From Lingula anatina (lineage: Eukaryota; Brachiopoda; Lingulata; Lingulida; Lingulidae): 64,000 nt of DNA. Position 1 is the stretch's first letter. Every line of letters begins with the position of its first letter. The DNA lies in contig NW_019774491.1 in the NCBI RefSeq assembly GCF_001039355.2, positions 388,630-452,629 of the forward strand, in the 5' to 3' direction. Positions 1 to 14,700 of the stretch are shown here, piece after piece. Both the position numbers and the translations under genes were made by a program. Below the pieces are notes generated by a model. The model searched no databases. It had not been told where the DNA came from and worked only from the letters and a program-made list of their open reading frames with translations.

Positions 1-217
1 ACTCAATAACAGTTTTATGATATGATTTTATATTTTTATGATAATTCTGTTAACAGTTTTGGGTATGATAAATTAAAAGTGTTGAACTTTCCAGGCAAAA
101 TACATTTAATTTTGATGTGTAAAAGTCTTATGCTGATTTTGAGCATATAAGCACTTGTGATCAGCTTACTTGTTACTACTTGCTTGATGTAAACACTATC
201 TCTGTTATTCTTTTTAG

Positions 218-2613
218 CATCCGTATCTTCAACCGAGCCAGTAGAAAGAATCTGTCCATAGTGTTGCCACCGCCACCAATCTCTCCTCTACAACATATCA
301 AACACATGACCTATTGTAGGGAGATTAATGTCATGTATGTCCTCATCAATGCAAAGGAACTGTGGCTGTATACAACAAGGTAGGGATAATGTGTTAGACA
401 TGATTCACAATATTAGACAGATATGTAGTGCACAGTCCTGAAGGGACTACGATTAATACGTAGTGCCCAGTCGCATCATCTAAGGGAATTATTTAAAAAA
501 AATGTCTGTATAGTAAACTGACCAATGAAAGGGTTAGAATTCACTTTGACTAGGTCAAGGAATATTGTGCACAGTCACATAACATGTTGTGCTAAACATA
601 TTAACGTTATTCGAAATAATTCATGGAAACTGACCAGAAGCCTTCATTTCTACAAGAGATATAATAAAGCAATATATGTTTACACAATGAAGGAATTGCA
701 TTTACTACAGACAGAGAAAATCAGCTGGCAAAACATGCAGGAAACATTTATGGAAAAAAATGTAGTCTACGGATAATTTTTTAGTATGTACATTTGTACT
801 TCTGATGATACACCAGTACTGTGTTACTAGACTGGAAATAACATGGCTCAGAGCTTTTCAAAATTTCTTTGTTCTGATTGATGGCATGAAAGAATTAGGT
901 GATGTAGCAATCATTGTCAACAATTTCATTTCTGATCAGATGGTCAGATATTAGACAACAATTTAGTTCAGCTGTTAAAGCCAGGATATTGAAGTTCTGC
1001 GTGTGCCCATGACATGCTTCATGTTGTTCGTGGTCTGTACCTGACTGGAAGTGTTTATGTTTTCTTTCTTTTTCTCAGAACTGACCCTGCCTGCAGGATG
1101 GCTGTGTGGGATGTCCATGACATACAGGAGTCTCTGCTGTTGGGAAATGAACCTGAGGAGGAGGGGGATGAAGAGGAAGAGGCAGAAAAGGAGAAGACAA
1201 AAGGAGAGAAGAAGAAAAAAGGAAAGGGAGGAAAAGAAGAGAAGGAGGAAGTTGAAAAGAAAGCTCAAGAGGCTGCTACTGCAAAGAAGTAAGGGGGGAT
1301 TGATTTCACTAAACAAAAGAGGATTTTAAATAATTCTTATTTTCCTGTTTTGAAAAATATAGGTATATAATTGAGTGAATACAGTGTAAACTTCATCAAA
1401 TTTCCTTTAAATGGCTAAGCACTCTAATATATTCAATGTATTTATCATTATAGAATTAAATAAATACACCAACATGAATATATTGTATTCATACAAATGC
1501 ATGTCCTACAACTGAAATAGCTAAATGACCAACAACTAGCATTTTTTCACTCCAATATTTCAGATTGCGTAAAAATCTCACCAAGAATGTCCCCAACCAC
1601 CGCGCCACAGAGCATGGCGTGGGGACAGAAACCATCACAGATGTGAACTGTGTCTGTGCCCTTGACTCCATAGCCATCATGTGGTCCGAGGATGGGATGG
1701 TCTGTCCTCTCACACAGCAGTATCTACTGATGGGACTGGAGGTGAGGCACATATGGCAGCTCTGTCTTTTAATCTAAAATGAGTTAATGTAATTTAAACA
1801 TAGATGTGTAGCTGAAAATGTGGTATATGAATCTAATGGTAATGCATTCTTTGTCAACTGGTGTTGAGACACACTGGTGTCCAGCTTCCGGGATAATTTA
1901 GAAAAGATGATTTTTTTTGATCTGTCAATACAAGTATGGGGGTTGAGAACTCAACACATAGCAATGTACCAATAAGGTAAACCACATGTAGCAACTTCTT
2001 CTTGTGAGCATGTGAATAGAATTTATATATTTGAGAATTAAATAGGATACTATGTTTGTTATATAGGTTGATGACAAAATAGTCTGTTTGCTTTTGTATA
2101 TAGTGCTGGTATTTTGATACATGTAGTTGTTCTGGGACCTACTCTCCATAAATAACATTGTAAAATATGTATACTATTAATGTCAGCATTTTTGAAATAT
2201 TAACACTGATATAAGATGTAGCATGATGAGTGAACCATAGTAACATAAGTTTCACAATATTTTATGTTTATCATTGTATCAGGATGGAAGAATTCTCTTC
2301 ATGGATCCCATGGTGAAAGCCAAGAAATATTTCCAGTTTAGGGCAAATAAAGATCCAGTAAGTACATGTTGGATGGATAATTTTCTAAAACAGGGAAAAC
2401 ATATTCTTTAATCATAAAAAGCGGTGTGCAAGGGGCCTTTTGAACTAATGTAGTACAGAACAAAATTTTAAAAATCCACTCAGTTACTATACATACTTAT
2501 CACACCTTGCCTGAAAGCATCTCATTTTGCAAAGTATTCTGTTAGCAGGATATAATGAGATTTCTGTCTTTAGTAAGTTTCTGTTACAGACCCTTTAGAC
2601 CCTTGTCTACATA

Positions 2614-2647
<34 letters not shown>

Positions 2648-2683
2648 CATTCAGCAGTCTCAATATATACTACTATTGCTACA

Positions 2684-2749
<66 letters not shown>

Positions 2750-5700
2750 TCAGATTGTAGATATCAAGCAGAACCTTGCTCACAACACCTTCCTGACCCG
2801 GTGCTCCCAGAAAGGTGCTGATACAATCCAGATCTGGTCCCTGCCAGACCTGGTGCTACAGTATGAGGTCTTCTGTGCCCCTCAAATTACAACATATGCC
2901 AGACTGGTAAGTGGGGGTGGGGGTGGGGTAGGTGGGGTGTTGGGTTGAGGGTGGGGGTATTCTCATATCACTGCATATGTCAGACTGTCTTGTGGGGGGG
3001 GGGGGGGGTTATCGGATTGGGTTAAATATATGCAGCCTTCTGCACTCTTCTTATTACTATGCTGATTGTTTTAGGCGTATTGTATGTGCATGTGTGTGTG
3101 TGTACAGACATGTAGATGCAAATCATTTAAACATTCAGTAAACATTTTTACACTCAAGTTGGTGCCATTATGTATGTGAATGACATTAAAAAATATTAAA
3201 AAATCTTTTTCTTGTTGTTAACAACCATAAAAGTTTACCATAGCAGTGTATAATTCATAAGATATTAACAAGCCAGTTGTATTCCAGACCCACACCCTGC
3301 TGTGTGGCTACAGTGATGGAGTGCTGGAGTTTAATGAGTTAGTGCCCATGGAGGACCCGGGACCCCTCCGAGCCAGTGGTAAGGACCTGTCTGTTCCATA
3401 TGTGTAAAACCATATAGTTTTCAGTTGTGAATGATATTATTTTTTAACCAGAATTTAAATATTAGATGTATGCCATGTTTTGCATATGACTGGTGATTGT
3501 GTGGATTGCAGTATTTCATTCTCTACTAACTTAATGTCTAGATAAATGTAATATTAATTTTAATGTGTATCTCTTAGGCTACCTTGCGAAGGGTACAAAA
3601 GGAGGTATTATATTGTGGCCTGCTGTGTTGATTATATTGAATTAGATGTGCTGTTGATTTAAATAGGATTCTGTTATATTCAGTGTGCATTTTAGCATAT
3701 AAAGTGTTTAAGGTGTGACAGTTCAGCATGATGTGTCAGGTATGAGATTTGAGCATGATGTTATGTTAGGTGTGACAGTTCAACATGATGTGTCAGGTAT
3801 GACAGTTGAGCATGATATTATGTTAGGTGTGACAGTTCAACAGGAATGTTTCTTTAGTGTGACAATTTAGCATGGTGGTGTGTTAAATATGGGAGATAAG
3901 CATAGCAGTTGTTTGGACAATGGCTTAGTATGACAACCCTTGAAGCATGCCAATATTGAGCTTGTTATTTAAATGCAGTGATCATTACCAGATTTACCAT
4001 ACATTTTCTATATAGAACACAAGATGAAATATATCAGTTATATTTGGGAATCTGCAGAAATATTTCTTCTGTAAAATGAAATAGTTATGAAATTTGATTT
4101 TCAGCTTCATTTATTTTCATATTTTCTGCTATGATTTACTTCTTTGCTTCTTGGCAGTTTTTATCTCATAAAAACCTTGAGTGTTTGAATATTTACAGTG
4201 TCTACATTTTATTATGTATTCTCATCCCTGATCACTGTCTTGGCTGTGGCTTGTTTCATGATAAGAAATCAAACCAAGACAATTGGTTTAAAAAAATCAC
4301 TCAAGTTATCGTATTAATGAAAGCTCACTGATCATAAGTCAGTATATGCTGTTGTATAGATGATGACCATCAGTCTAGAAATAAGCATTTAATCTGGATA
4401 GAAAATATATATATTTCATATGTGACTGGATGAAGTAAATAAATGTAATTTGTAAGGTTTCAAATGTGATCTCTCCACTGCCACTTTTGATAGAAGTGAG
4501 AAATCCCCTCTTAATGATTTGGTTGAAGTATTAGTTTGAAACTTCTGTGTATTATTCCAGTGATTGCCAAGCCTGAGGACCTTGTGGCTGATATGACACA
4601 CAAAAGATGTAACACAGAACACAAGGAGGCCATTGTGGCTATAGATGCTTGTACAGCTAAGTCTCTCTTCTGCAGCATAAGGTAAAATGATGATAATATT
4701 GGTAGATGTTGAAAAGATCATACTTTGATAAGATGCATAAACGATGTAACACTGTGAAAGGAAATTGCATTGGCTTTAAATTATTGTGCAGCTACAGGTT
4801 TGTCTTCTGTACAATGAAGTGAAATGAAAATTGTGATGACAACTATGATGTCACTTTGATATGCAAGCTGAGTGCTAACTAGTAACTTTGTGGAAAAAAG
4901 GATTTGTGGTAAAGATTCAGATTTTTGTAGCATAATATGTTAAAAGAGAAACAAAAAAGGGAACAGTATTTTCAGACTATCACATCCATATTGGGTTTGT
5001 GCCATAAAGATAATTGTAAATTTTTTCTTAAATATTTATGATATTGATGTTTTTTTCAAACTATATTTCAGCTCTGATGGAGCCATTAAACTGTGGGAAG
5101 AACTTGGGTATGCGTTGCTAATGGAGATCATGTTGAATGATACCTTATGTGGGGGGTGCTTTTTGAACAACAAGGGGGACCTGCTGCTGGGATTTCAGAA
5201 CCATTTGTTCAGCATTGAGCTAAGCACAGGTAAAAAGTTGACCTATTAATACATTTCCCAAAAGTTTTCTTTGAACAAAACAAGGATATTAATTGGTGCC
5301 TGTGATATCAGATAAAGTTTTCAGCTGGAAAACTTGATTAAAAATACTTGTTTTATCAAAATGACATTTATCATTCATAATACAAAGAGTACATCAATTT
5401 ACTACATTAAGTTTGGGGTGGAGAGTGGATCGAGATTGTGATTGATTTAATTTGTGACACAGATGGTTCTGTTTTAACTATATTATGGTGCAGATTATTG
5501 TGCAGTTATAGGTTTGTCACTCATGTCTTTTCTTCCTGTGTCCACAGTGTATCCTGGTTTAAGATCTGGGGAGGATGAGGATGAAGACAAGGATGATGCA
5601 GGTAATCATTTTGTTCATTTAAACTTTGAATATATTCACCAATAAATTGTTAATATGATATGCACTCTAGATACCTGCTCATTGTTTCCAGTCATATCAA

Positions 5701-8700
5701 TATTTGGTTATCTTTGCAGGTCTTAGATCTGTATTTTGTATTTTATTCCATAACTGATTTACTTGATCACTGATCCTTAAGATAATTGATGTTCTTTTAG
5801 ACTAGAAAGAAATAATTTTGGAACTATTTCCTTTAATTTAGAAAAAATATATTAGAATTTAGCAACAACATTATTAAGAGCTGCTTTTCCCCCATATCTT
5901 TGATTAAGATATGTGGCTTGTAGAAATTTATTGAAGCCATGCTAGTATGCCAATAAATAGTCTCTATTTTGTTGCAGACTCTGATATCTTTGAGGATCCA
6001 TATGTGGTGTATGAAGGCATACCTAGCAATGAGGACCTGTTAACTATGGACAGATATCTGGTATGTTAACTCTTCTGCTTGTCACTCCTTCTCCCCCTCA
6101 CTTCACCTTGCACCACAGGGTGGACAAAGCAGTTGTTGAAATGACTCTTGGCTACTCTCACTGTTCCTTAAACCTGTGACATCTTGCCCAGTTACAATTT
6201 CATCATCTTTCTTGTTTTTGTTTTTCTGCAGGTACCTTTCAAGATGAACTTCTCCAGGGATTTCTTGGAGGGCAATATGAAGCAATCAAATGCCAAACTG
6301 GAAGGGGGACCTGTGAGTAGATTTGAAACTGAACACTTTGTTTTGGCCTTTTGCAAATGAGTCTTTTTGCAACTTCTTAAATAGTACGGTTAAACCTTGG
6401 CATGATATTGTTGGAAATAACAGGTCTTTTCACATCGAATATTGTCTTCATTGTTCTGCACTGAGAGGTTTTACCATGTAATAATGCACAATTTTGCTTC
6501 CAACAATTTGACTTTTCTTTTCTTCCCATATTTTCTAGTTACTGAGTGACAGTGAGACAGATATTTCCATGGCTCCCACTGACACCTACCTGTCCCCCCA
6601 CGACACCCCGCGGAACCTGTCTCTGCTGGACCTGACCCTGGCTGCAGATGTAAGCAAATATGACCTGCTGGAGAGAGATCTGACAGAAGCTGGGCTCCTC
6701 AGGGGTAGGTGTGGAATAGGTGTGGAAAAGCAGAGACAATGGTGTCATTTGCATTTGATGCAGTATAGAAGTAGTTTTTGATTTCCCTGAGGGATGTCAA
6801 CTAAGTATTTAGGGATATTGTCTGCATTTTTTATTATCAATTTTTCTTCAGATTCCAGGTATCATTGTATATTCAAAACATTAGTTCCCATTATTTGAAG
6901 TATTGGAATGTTTGCAACCTTGTTTATTTGTTCAAAATGCTTTTTAATTCCAGAGGTCTGTGACATGTAAAAAGAGGGTGATCAACAATGTTTCATATTG
7001 TTTAATGTGTTTATACGTACACATGATATCTTAAACTGTGTATAGATTAGTTCCATTCCATTTTTCCTTTTGATGTAATTGTTATATCTTTACTGATTAT
7101 AACAGGTTTATAGGTGAAATTCCATATTCATTCAATATTTAGTGAAATAGGTCTTTTATTACTTGCTATAATATTCTAGTTTTCATTCTTTCAAAGCTTG
7201 GGTGATACAAAAAGATTGTTTTTCACCATTAATTTTGATGAATTCTATGTTTTTGTTCAATCAGCCATTCAAGACAGCCAGAGTATAAAATCTAGAGTCA
7301 TGACAAAGAAAGACAAACTTAGACTTAAGATGTTGGAGAAAAGAGCAAAAAGTTTAGAGAAACCATCACTGGGGCCAGACTCAGATGGAGAGGCCCTGGA
7401 AGAGGATACTGTGAAAACTATCAGAAAATCAAAGAAGAATGGTAGTTGTGGTTGTTGGTTTGAGTGCATTGTGCTGCATGTGTTATTGACTGCTGTGGCT
7501 GCACTTTGTGCATTTATTGCTATTGTACTGCACATTTAATACTTATACTATAGTGTCACACTATAAAACAGAAAAATATTTTTGTTTGATAAGTAGAAAT
7601 ATTGTTTTTCGGTAGGCCCAAATATCAGGTGGTGATTTTTTTTTACAAATTAACAAAAAATATGTATACAATTTTTATCTCCATGTGAAACATACTATAA
7701 TGGATCTTGAATTCTCTTCACGTATATTGCCCAAAAGAAATGTGAATGCTTAATGTTGTCTTTTCACATTTGTTTACATAGATAACAAACAGTATATTAT
7801 AGTTTGAAGCAAAATACTTGCATTTTTATCTTAGTAGAAATATGATATTTAAAATTCTAATAGTGAAATAGAATGTTAATAATTACTAACAAATTTATAA
7901 CTTCACATTTGCACTATTGTCTGAATATCAAATAACTGCTCATTGCATTGTTTCCTTGATAAAAGAAATATATTCATTCTAAAAGGTAGCAGGATTTATT
8001 CAACACTTAAAAAGATTTGTTCCTCTTTCAAAAAGATCAAATGAGGCCTTTTATAGTCCACCTTAGTACATTTGTGCCAATGACAGCTTAGGCATTGAGC
8101 ATGCTTTTGTAATTGATTGCAGGATTTGGCTTTTTAAAGATGAGGGGTGGGGGTTGGATGGGTGGGGTGAGGGAGGTGTAAGCAAAATACTTTTGAACAT
8201 AGAGCACTAGAAGACATTCTCACCATTCTAAGGAATGGAAGGGTTGATAAAACATCTGGTGAGAGGTAGAGTTATGGTAGTGTCGTAGAGAGCATGCATG
8301 TTTGTCCACTGTTTATCACACTTGTTACTAAATATGTTTTTGTTAATTTTCAGACTTGTAGCATGATGATTAACAGTATGCACATTGTTTGATATCACTG
8401 TTACACTGTGCTTATATTTTTTGTTTCAGGGTATTCACTTCCAATATTTGCTCAGTAGACGTACATGTAGTGAAAACAACATTTGTGAACTTGCAAAATA
8501 TGAAAATGCCATTGGTTTACCTGAAACAGTTTTATCTATAAATTGAACTAGCATTGTAAATAGTGATGCATAAATATGAATTGGTTAAATAGTCATTTTT
8601 AATGTATAAATTGTATTAAGTTTTTATTTGAATTCCTTTTAATAACATGACATGCTATATTTTCTCAGTCATTCTGATTGTTTGGTTCAACTATTGTGGT

Positions 8701-11700
8701 GCACAGGACACAGGGCATAAGTGTCCAATGATATTTAGATTTTGGGATATTGTGAGATTTGACAGTTATTCACTAGTATGTGACCAATATATTAAGCTGT
8801 GGATAAAAGTGTGTTAGGTGTGACATTGTAATTGCTGTGTTGGATGGTGTGACTTGCTGTTGTCACTGGTGGATCCAGTGTCCCAGGTGGGAGATTGAGG
8901 GAGGCTTATCTTTCTGCTGCTTCAGCCTGGCACCTGGCAGGAGATGTATGCCTAGATAGTGAATAGGATGCTTAAAGTTCCCTCTCCCCTTTAATTGACA
9001 TGCAAGTGCACACACATACACGCACATGCATACATACATGCACACGCACACACACACACACACACACACTTGGGTCTAGCTTTGGTTGCAGTTTGATATA
9101 GTACCTGGAATTAATATTTTGTTTTATTCTTCCAGTCTCAAGAAGAAAGACTCGTCGCCGAGGTATCACTGGCATGACAAGTGAAGAGGAGGATTGGGAG
9201 GGCCACAGATATGACCTACCACACTTTGGACAGTCTCCAGGACCCACCCCCACCCCCAGCCCCCCCTCCACCCCCAACACACCAAGTCAGATGTCAGTCT
9301 CAGAGGTCTGTCACCTAGATATGAATGCAAAATAATACTTATATGTTTTCAAAAATTAAAAGACCTATTCTAAATTATGTACATATTTTTTGCATTTAAT
9401 TTTACTGTGGCACCTCTGCCACTCTATTTTGATTAAGATTTTATTTTCATTACTTCTTTTCTTTCATAACTTTTATGAAACAGGTCAGTTTTGCAATAAC
9501 AGCTAGCCACAGGTTAACATTTTATAGTCCTGCATGCCATTAAAACCTGATCCTTACCAACTCAAGGGGCTCCATAGTAACATAGTATACATTGTATCCC
9601 ATTACCCTTGACATTCCCCAACTCAGTGGCCAATTTCTCACATTTTAGACTTGGGTATGTTATAATATATGAGCACTGAGTCCAGTGTTACTGTTGTTGT
9701 TGTTGTTGTTAACTGCCCGATGGTCACTATATTCCAGGGAGGAGAGAGCACAGAGGAGGAGGTCGAGGTAGAGGAGAAACCTAAGGCAGTAGCAGGTACA
9801 TATGTCATCCAACTGATTCTTCAGTTGATACAGTAATACTAGCCTTGTAGTTTATACGGTTTTTACTGCAGTTGAAACATAATACAAACAAATGAAAGCA
9901 AGTATCTTGGTAGATGATGTACAAAATTATGTACAAGTATGTACATATGCAGAATTCAAAATATATCCTAATACAGTAGTATGCATCATGCAGCTAGATA
10001 TAGGTTTGCTTACAAAATAAAAAGTGAATGAATTCTAACATGCTGGATAAAACATTTCTTTTGTCTAAACATGTTTAAAGAAAAACTGTGGTGAAAATAT
10101 AACACAATGGGCATTTGAAAAGTTTTAATTTTCTATACCAGTAAGTATTCTATCTTTGGAGATATGTAGTCTTACAGGAGAATTCTATTTGTGTTTACTT
10201 TATAATCCACAGCCCAGCCAGTGACCAAGAAGACCACAGCCAAGGCCCCAGTCCAGGACATCATGAAGCAGAAGATAGTGGAGCCAGTGACAGAGAAAAG
10301 GGTGGACATGTCCAAGGTCAAAATTGACACTAAGTCCTTATTTGCCAATAAACGGGTCGTGATGACCCAGAAAAAAGAAGCTGACCATGGCCATCAGAAA
10401 TCTGGAGGATCTGTGCTGGTAGGTATAGAGCAGGGTTTATTTGTCAACCACCATCCTCCTATTGTTCCAATTCCAATATATACATGTATCATAATATAGA
10501 AACATTCTAGAACCATATTCCTTGCAATTATACATTAAACCTAAATTGTTTTGCAACAGTTCATATTCCTTACTTTGTAAGAAATGTGAAACAGGCCTTT
10601 TTAAACATAAACAGAAGTTATAAACAGAAATATGAATATTAAAAAAAAACCTATGATAAAAGCTCATAATAAGCTAAAAGGAGAGTTTATTTACAGAAAG
10701 ATGTTGGTGCAAAATTCAGTTTGGAATTCAAAGTGGACACACGAAAATTTAACACTCATCAAGTAGTAATAAAATGTACTCTTTCTCTACTAGGAGTCTG
10801 AGCTATCCAAACCAAAACGAGAAGTGGTTAAGAAGCAGATGAAGTCAGACAGGAAGAAGCCAGTGAAGAAGTCTGTTGTAGACTCAGATGACAGCAGTGA
10901 GGAGGAGGAGCCCCCTCCTAGGAGACCACCTGTTAAAAAGGTACCACTCACAACAGCCAGTAGAAGCTTTTTGTGGGAAATGTCATTATTGATTTCTCTT
11001 ATTCACACTGATTGCAAGTTGCCATTGTTCACAGGTGCTTGTGAACTAGGCACCTGAAGCCATCTAATTATGGAAATGCGTCAGTTCCAATTATTTCTTG
11101 ATTTTTTTTTACGAGATTTTAACAAAAGCAATAAAAATGAAAATCAATTATTACAGAAAGCAGCAGCAAAACCAGTCAAGAAAGTAGCTCAGCCAAAAGT
11201 GGAAGAATCTCCAAGAGAGCCAGAGCCTGCCAAACCAGAGAAGTCTCGGGAGTTTGAGAAACACTCTGCTAATCTGGAAGTTGGCCCAAGGAAATTTGGT
11301 GCAGGAGCTGGAGCCGGCGCCAGTTCCTCTGGCAAAGCACCACCTCTCCCACAGAAGAAGAAAACCCCTATACAATATAATCAAGTTGCCAAGTCAGAGT
11401 CTGGCATTGGGGAAGAGGAGCTGACTGAAGCAGCAGTTTTAGCTGAGGGTGAGTAGCATTGTGGTAGCTGTGACAGTGTACATTGTGTTGGTTGTGACAG
11501 TGTGCAGTGTGTTAGTTGTGACAGTATACAGTGTGAGAAACATTCTCTGCTGCAGTTTAATAGTCATTTTTGAACCCATGTCAATGTATTTGGAATGTGA
11601 AACTGAGACAGAGCAATTTGGATGTATTTGACTATGTATTGGTGAATTAAACCTGAAATGAGTAAATATATTGTCATTTATTACATTTGGAAATTTGTCA

Positions 11701-14700
11701 TAAGTACAGATTTAGATCAAGTAATCTTCTCATTTTCAGTCTTAAGAATAAGTATCTGCAGATAAAACTAAGAAGACTTTCTGTAGAGTAACATGATTGT
11801 TTTTTTTAGATACAAGTGCTCAACAAAATTCTGAGGCTGGTCAGAATGAAGCTCAAAGTCAAGTGGTAGGTTATCAGAACAGAAATTTTCTAGCATGCCA
11901 CAAGTAAATGTATAATAAATATTAAAACTTTGCTCTTTCTTAAAACTGGTCTATTAGAACTTTCAGTGATAGCATAATGCAATATAACTTGACAATGTTT
12001 AGTTTAAAAATTTTTTTGGAAGTAGGCCTTGTAGGTTTAATAATAATTTTCTTTAAGAAAAAAGCTGATGGTCCTTAAATGGCAATAGGAGCTTGTTCAA
12101 GCAGGTCTGATGTTTTTAATGTCTTTAATGAATTTATCATTCCAGGATGAAGCAGATGATCCTGACAGGGCTATGTCAGCTAAATCCAGCAGGTCAAGGA
12201 AGTCTGGTTCCTCCTCAGCAAAAAGCCTAAAATTTGGAATTGACGCAAGCTTGGATTTTGATACAGGTAAGTGTATTTAACATATTTTTTGCAGGTTTTA
12301 TGTCATAAGGTTGAAATATAAGCAAGTGTCTTAAATGTTTTTTTTTTCACTTGTGTTCAAAAATCTAGGTACAGCAAAGGAAATTATGTGATATATAATA
12401 ATATCTCTTCAGTGCTATTCTTTGTTTTCTGGACTTATTCCAAGAGTGTTAAAATTTGTCATCAATTCTGAGTATTTTTTTATAAAGAAATCTTTGTGAA
12501 TTTATTGCATTGTTTTTATATGATGTTTGGTAATTTATAACATTTGTGTCTATTAAAAATATTATGCAGCTTGGTTTCGAAAATATTTATTATCAGAGGA
12601 ACTGTGGTATTGGGATAATCATGATTTCTTTTGTTTTTGAACAAAAGGCACCACATCACATTCTGGTGGCACTTTATATTCCATTCTCCTTATTGCTTGA
12701 CTCTATTTTATTTTGCTTTTATTTTGTTTTTTTTTTACCTGTGTTTTCTTTTCTTTTTTTCTGCTTTGCTTCTCACAATAAAGAATCAGGAATTAGTCGA
12801 GCTGCTTCATTTGCTGCTATCAGGCGTCAATATGGGAGTGAGGCTGCCGTCAGCAAAGTCATAATAATGCGTAGATTTACGGAAGATGTTGCTGGAAATG
12901 TGGATCCTGACGGTACTATATAGCATGACACTAAAAATGAATGCAGTGTTATGTATTGTTATACATGGCATGCTGTCTGCCATATGTACTGTAGTACTTT
13001 GTGGAAAAAGTTTATATAGTATGCTGTAATATATAGTCTTATCTAAACTAATTTTATTTTGTACACCATAATTTCACAGTATGATGTCTGATGTGTTGCA
13101 CCCTGCAGTGTATGCACTACTTCCATAGATTGAGCTACTGGAATCCAACACACCACATGTATTTACTGTGTGCTACACATGTTGCTCTCAGCTTTGTGAT
13201 GCACCAAATATCACAAATAAAAACATGCAACCAAAGAGCGACCCTTTTTTAAAAAGAGGTGTTTAAGTGTTTATTGGTTGTAGGTTGAGTTCATAAATAT
13301 TTTACAGGTGTGGTATAGCTAGGAGGCAGTCCATCACAGCCTGCAAAAATCACAATGTTGTCATGTTTTTCATACTTTTACAGGTGTGCCAGGCCATTGA
13401 GAATATTATATTTATTACCATGTTCTTTTTACTTTTGAATAGCAAAAGATAATGTTACTCTATGCCAACTGTTTTCAGAGATAAAACCTTTGGGGGCTTT
13501 TCAATTGATGTGTCTTACTTACCTAGATAGGGAGAGCCAAGACTAAGGCACAAGCACATTGACAACTTACAGAATTTGCGATTGACCTTCATTGATGTAT
13601 TTATTTAATCATCTATTAAACAATTTAATCTATTATATGTATTTAATCTATATTTTGTCCAACTTTCACAGGTTGACTTTCAGCACACACACCAAAGTTA
13701 TAGCCATTTAGAGACAGCAACTATGAGAGAATCATAACTGATATTGATGTGTCTTAATAATCTTACTTTAGCAGGCAGATCTCGGTCATTCACGGAGTCG
13801 ACCGCCTTCAGAGACAGCGACTATGAGAGTGTTCTAACCGATGTTGATGTGGACTTGGAACTAACCAACCAACAACATGTTACTCACATTTCTTTCCAAA
13901 CCAAAGGAGCCCCAGACACGCCTAATAAGCATGATTTACACCCTGGGAATCGACCCAAATCTGTGCAGTGGCACGGTACATGTAATGTAGAGATACATGT
14001 AGACTACCTCTGACCATTTTATAGAGCTCTTCACCAGTAGTCCTAGCCCATTTGTGTAGCACCCTGAGTCTCACTACTTTACTTCATAGCCTGAATATGT
14101 CTCTGACTATTTTGTCTATCTATTCTTGTATAGAAATGTAGTCCACGTACATTTTATTGCACCCCAAGTTTCACAGCATAACTGTACTGAAAAGTTATTT
14201 AAAATTTTTTGATTGAGCATTTGCAAATAGCTTTAACACTGCAGTAAAGGCAGAAGTACAGGGGTAGTAGACCAAGCGTTTATATGACACCCTGAATCTA
14301 AGGGCAACTTGATACGTATTTAGGTAATAAACAGTCCTAATTTCATCATTTCTTTGTATACTTTTAAAGTATAAAAACTTATGCTAGGCTTTGAAGCTGG
14401 GGTGTGAATGTTCTCATCATTTATTTGGTTTGCTGTAGCTCCATCTCTGATAGTTGCTTATTATCCCCTCTCTCTTTTACAGATCATTTTGAACATTGGT
14501 GTGATCATCATTTTATCACCAATTGTTTAATAATTATTTTAAAAAAATCCCTTGCCAATCTTTCCTGTGGATTCTCACCCTGTCTTCCACTGCTGACATA
14601 CTAGTATCACATATTTAACTTGTAGCTTAATTCTATTTCAGCTCCAATAATATTTGAGCTATGATTTCAAAAAAATATAAGTCAATCCAGTTCTGGAGAC

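Noticed and set aside
1014-1329. Overlapping plus and minus frames around the Lys/Glu-rich exon
   Set aside because: Only the frame from 1080 joins in phase to exons on both sides; the others are shadows of a purine-rich stretch.
2555-2948. Open frames with poly-Ile or poly-Leu runs
   Set aside because: They are translations of the TTA microsatellite. The true exon starts at 2754 in phase with its neighbours.
8429-8457. Possible tiny terminal exon (GYSLPIFAQ then stop)
   Set aside because: Phase and acceptor fit, but nine codons in AT-rich intron is within chance and the downstream exons are clearly coding.
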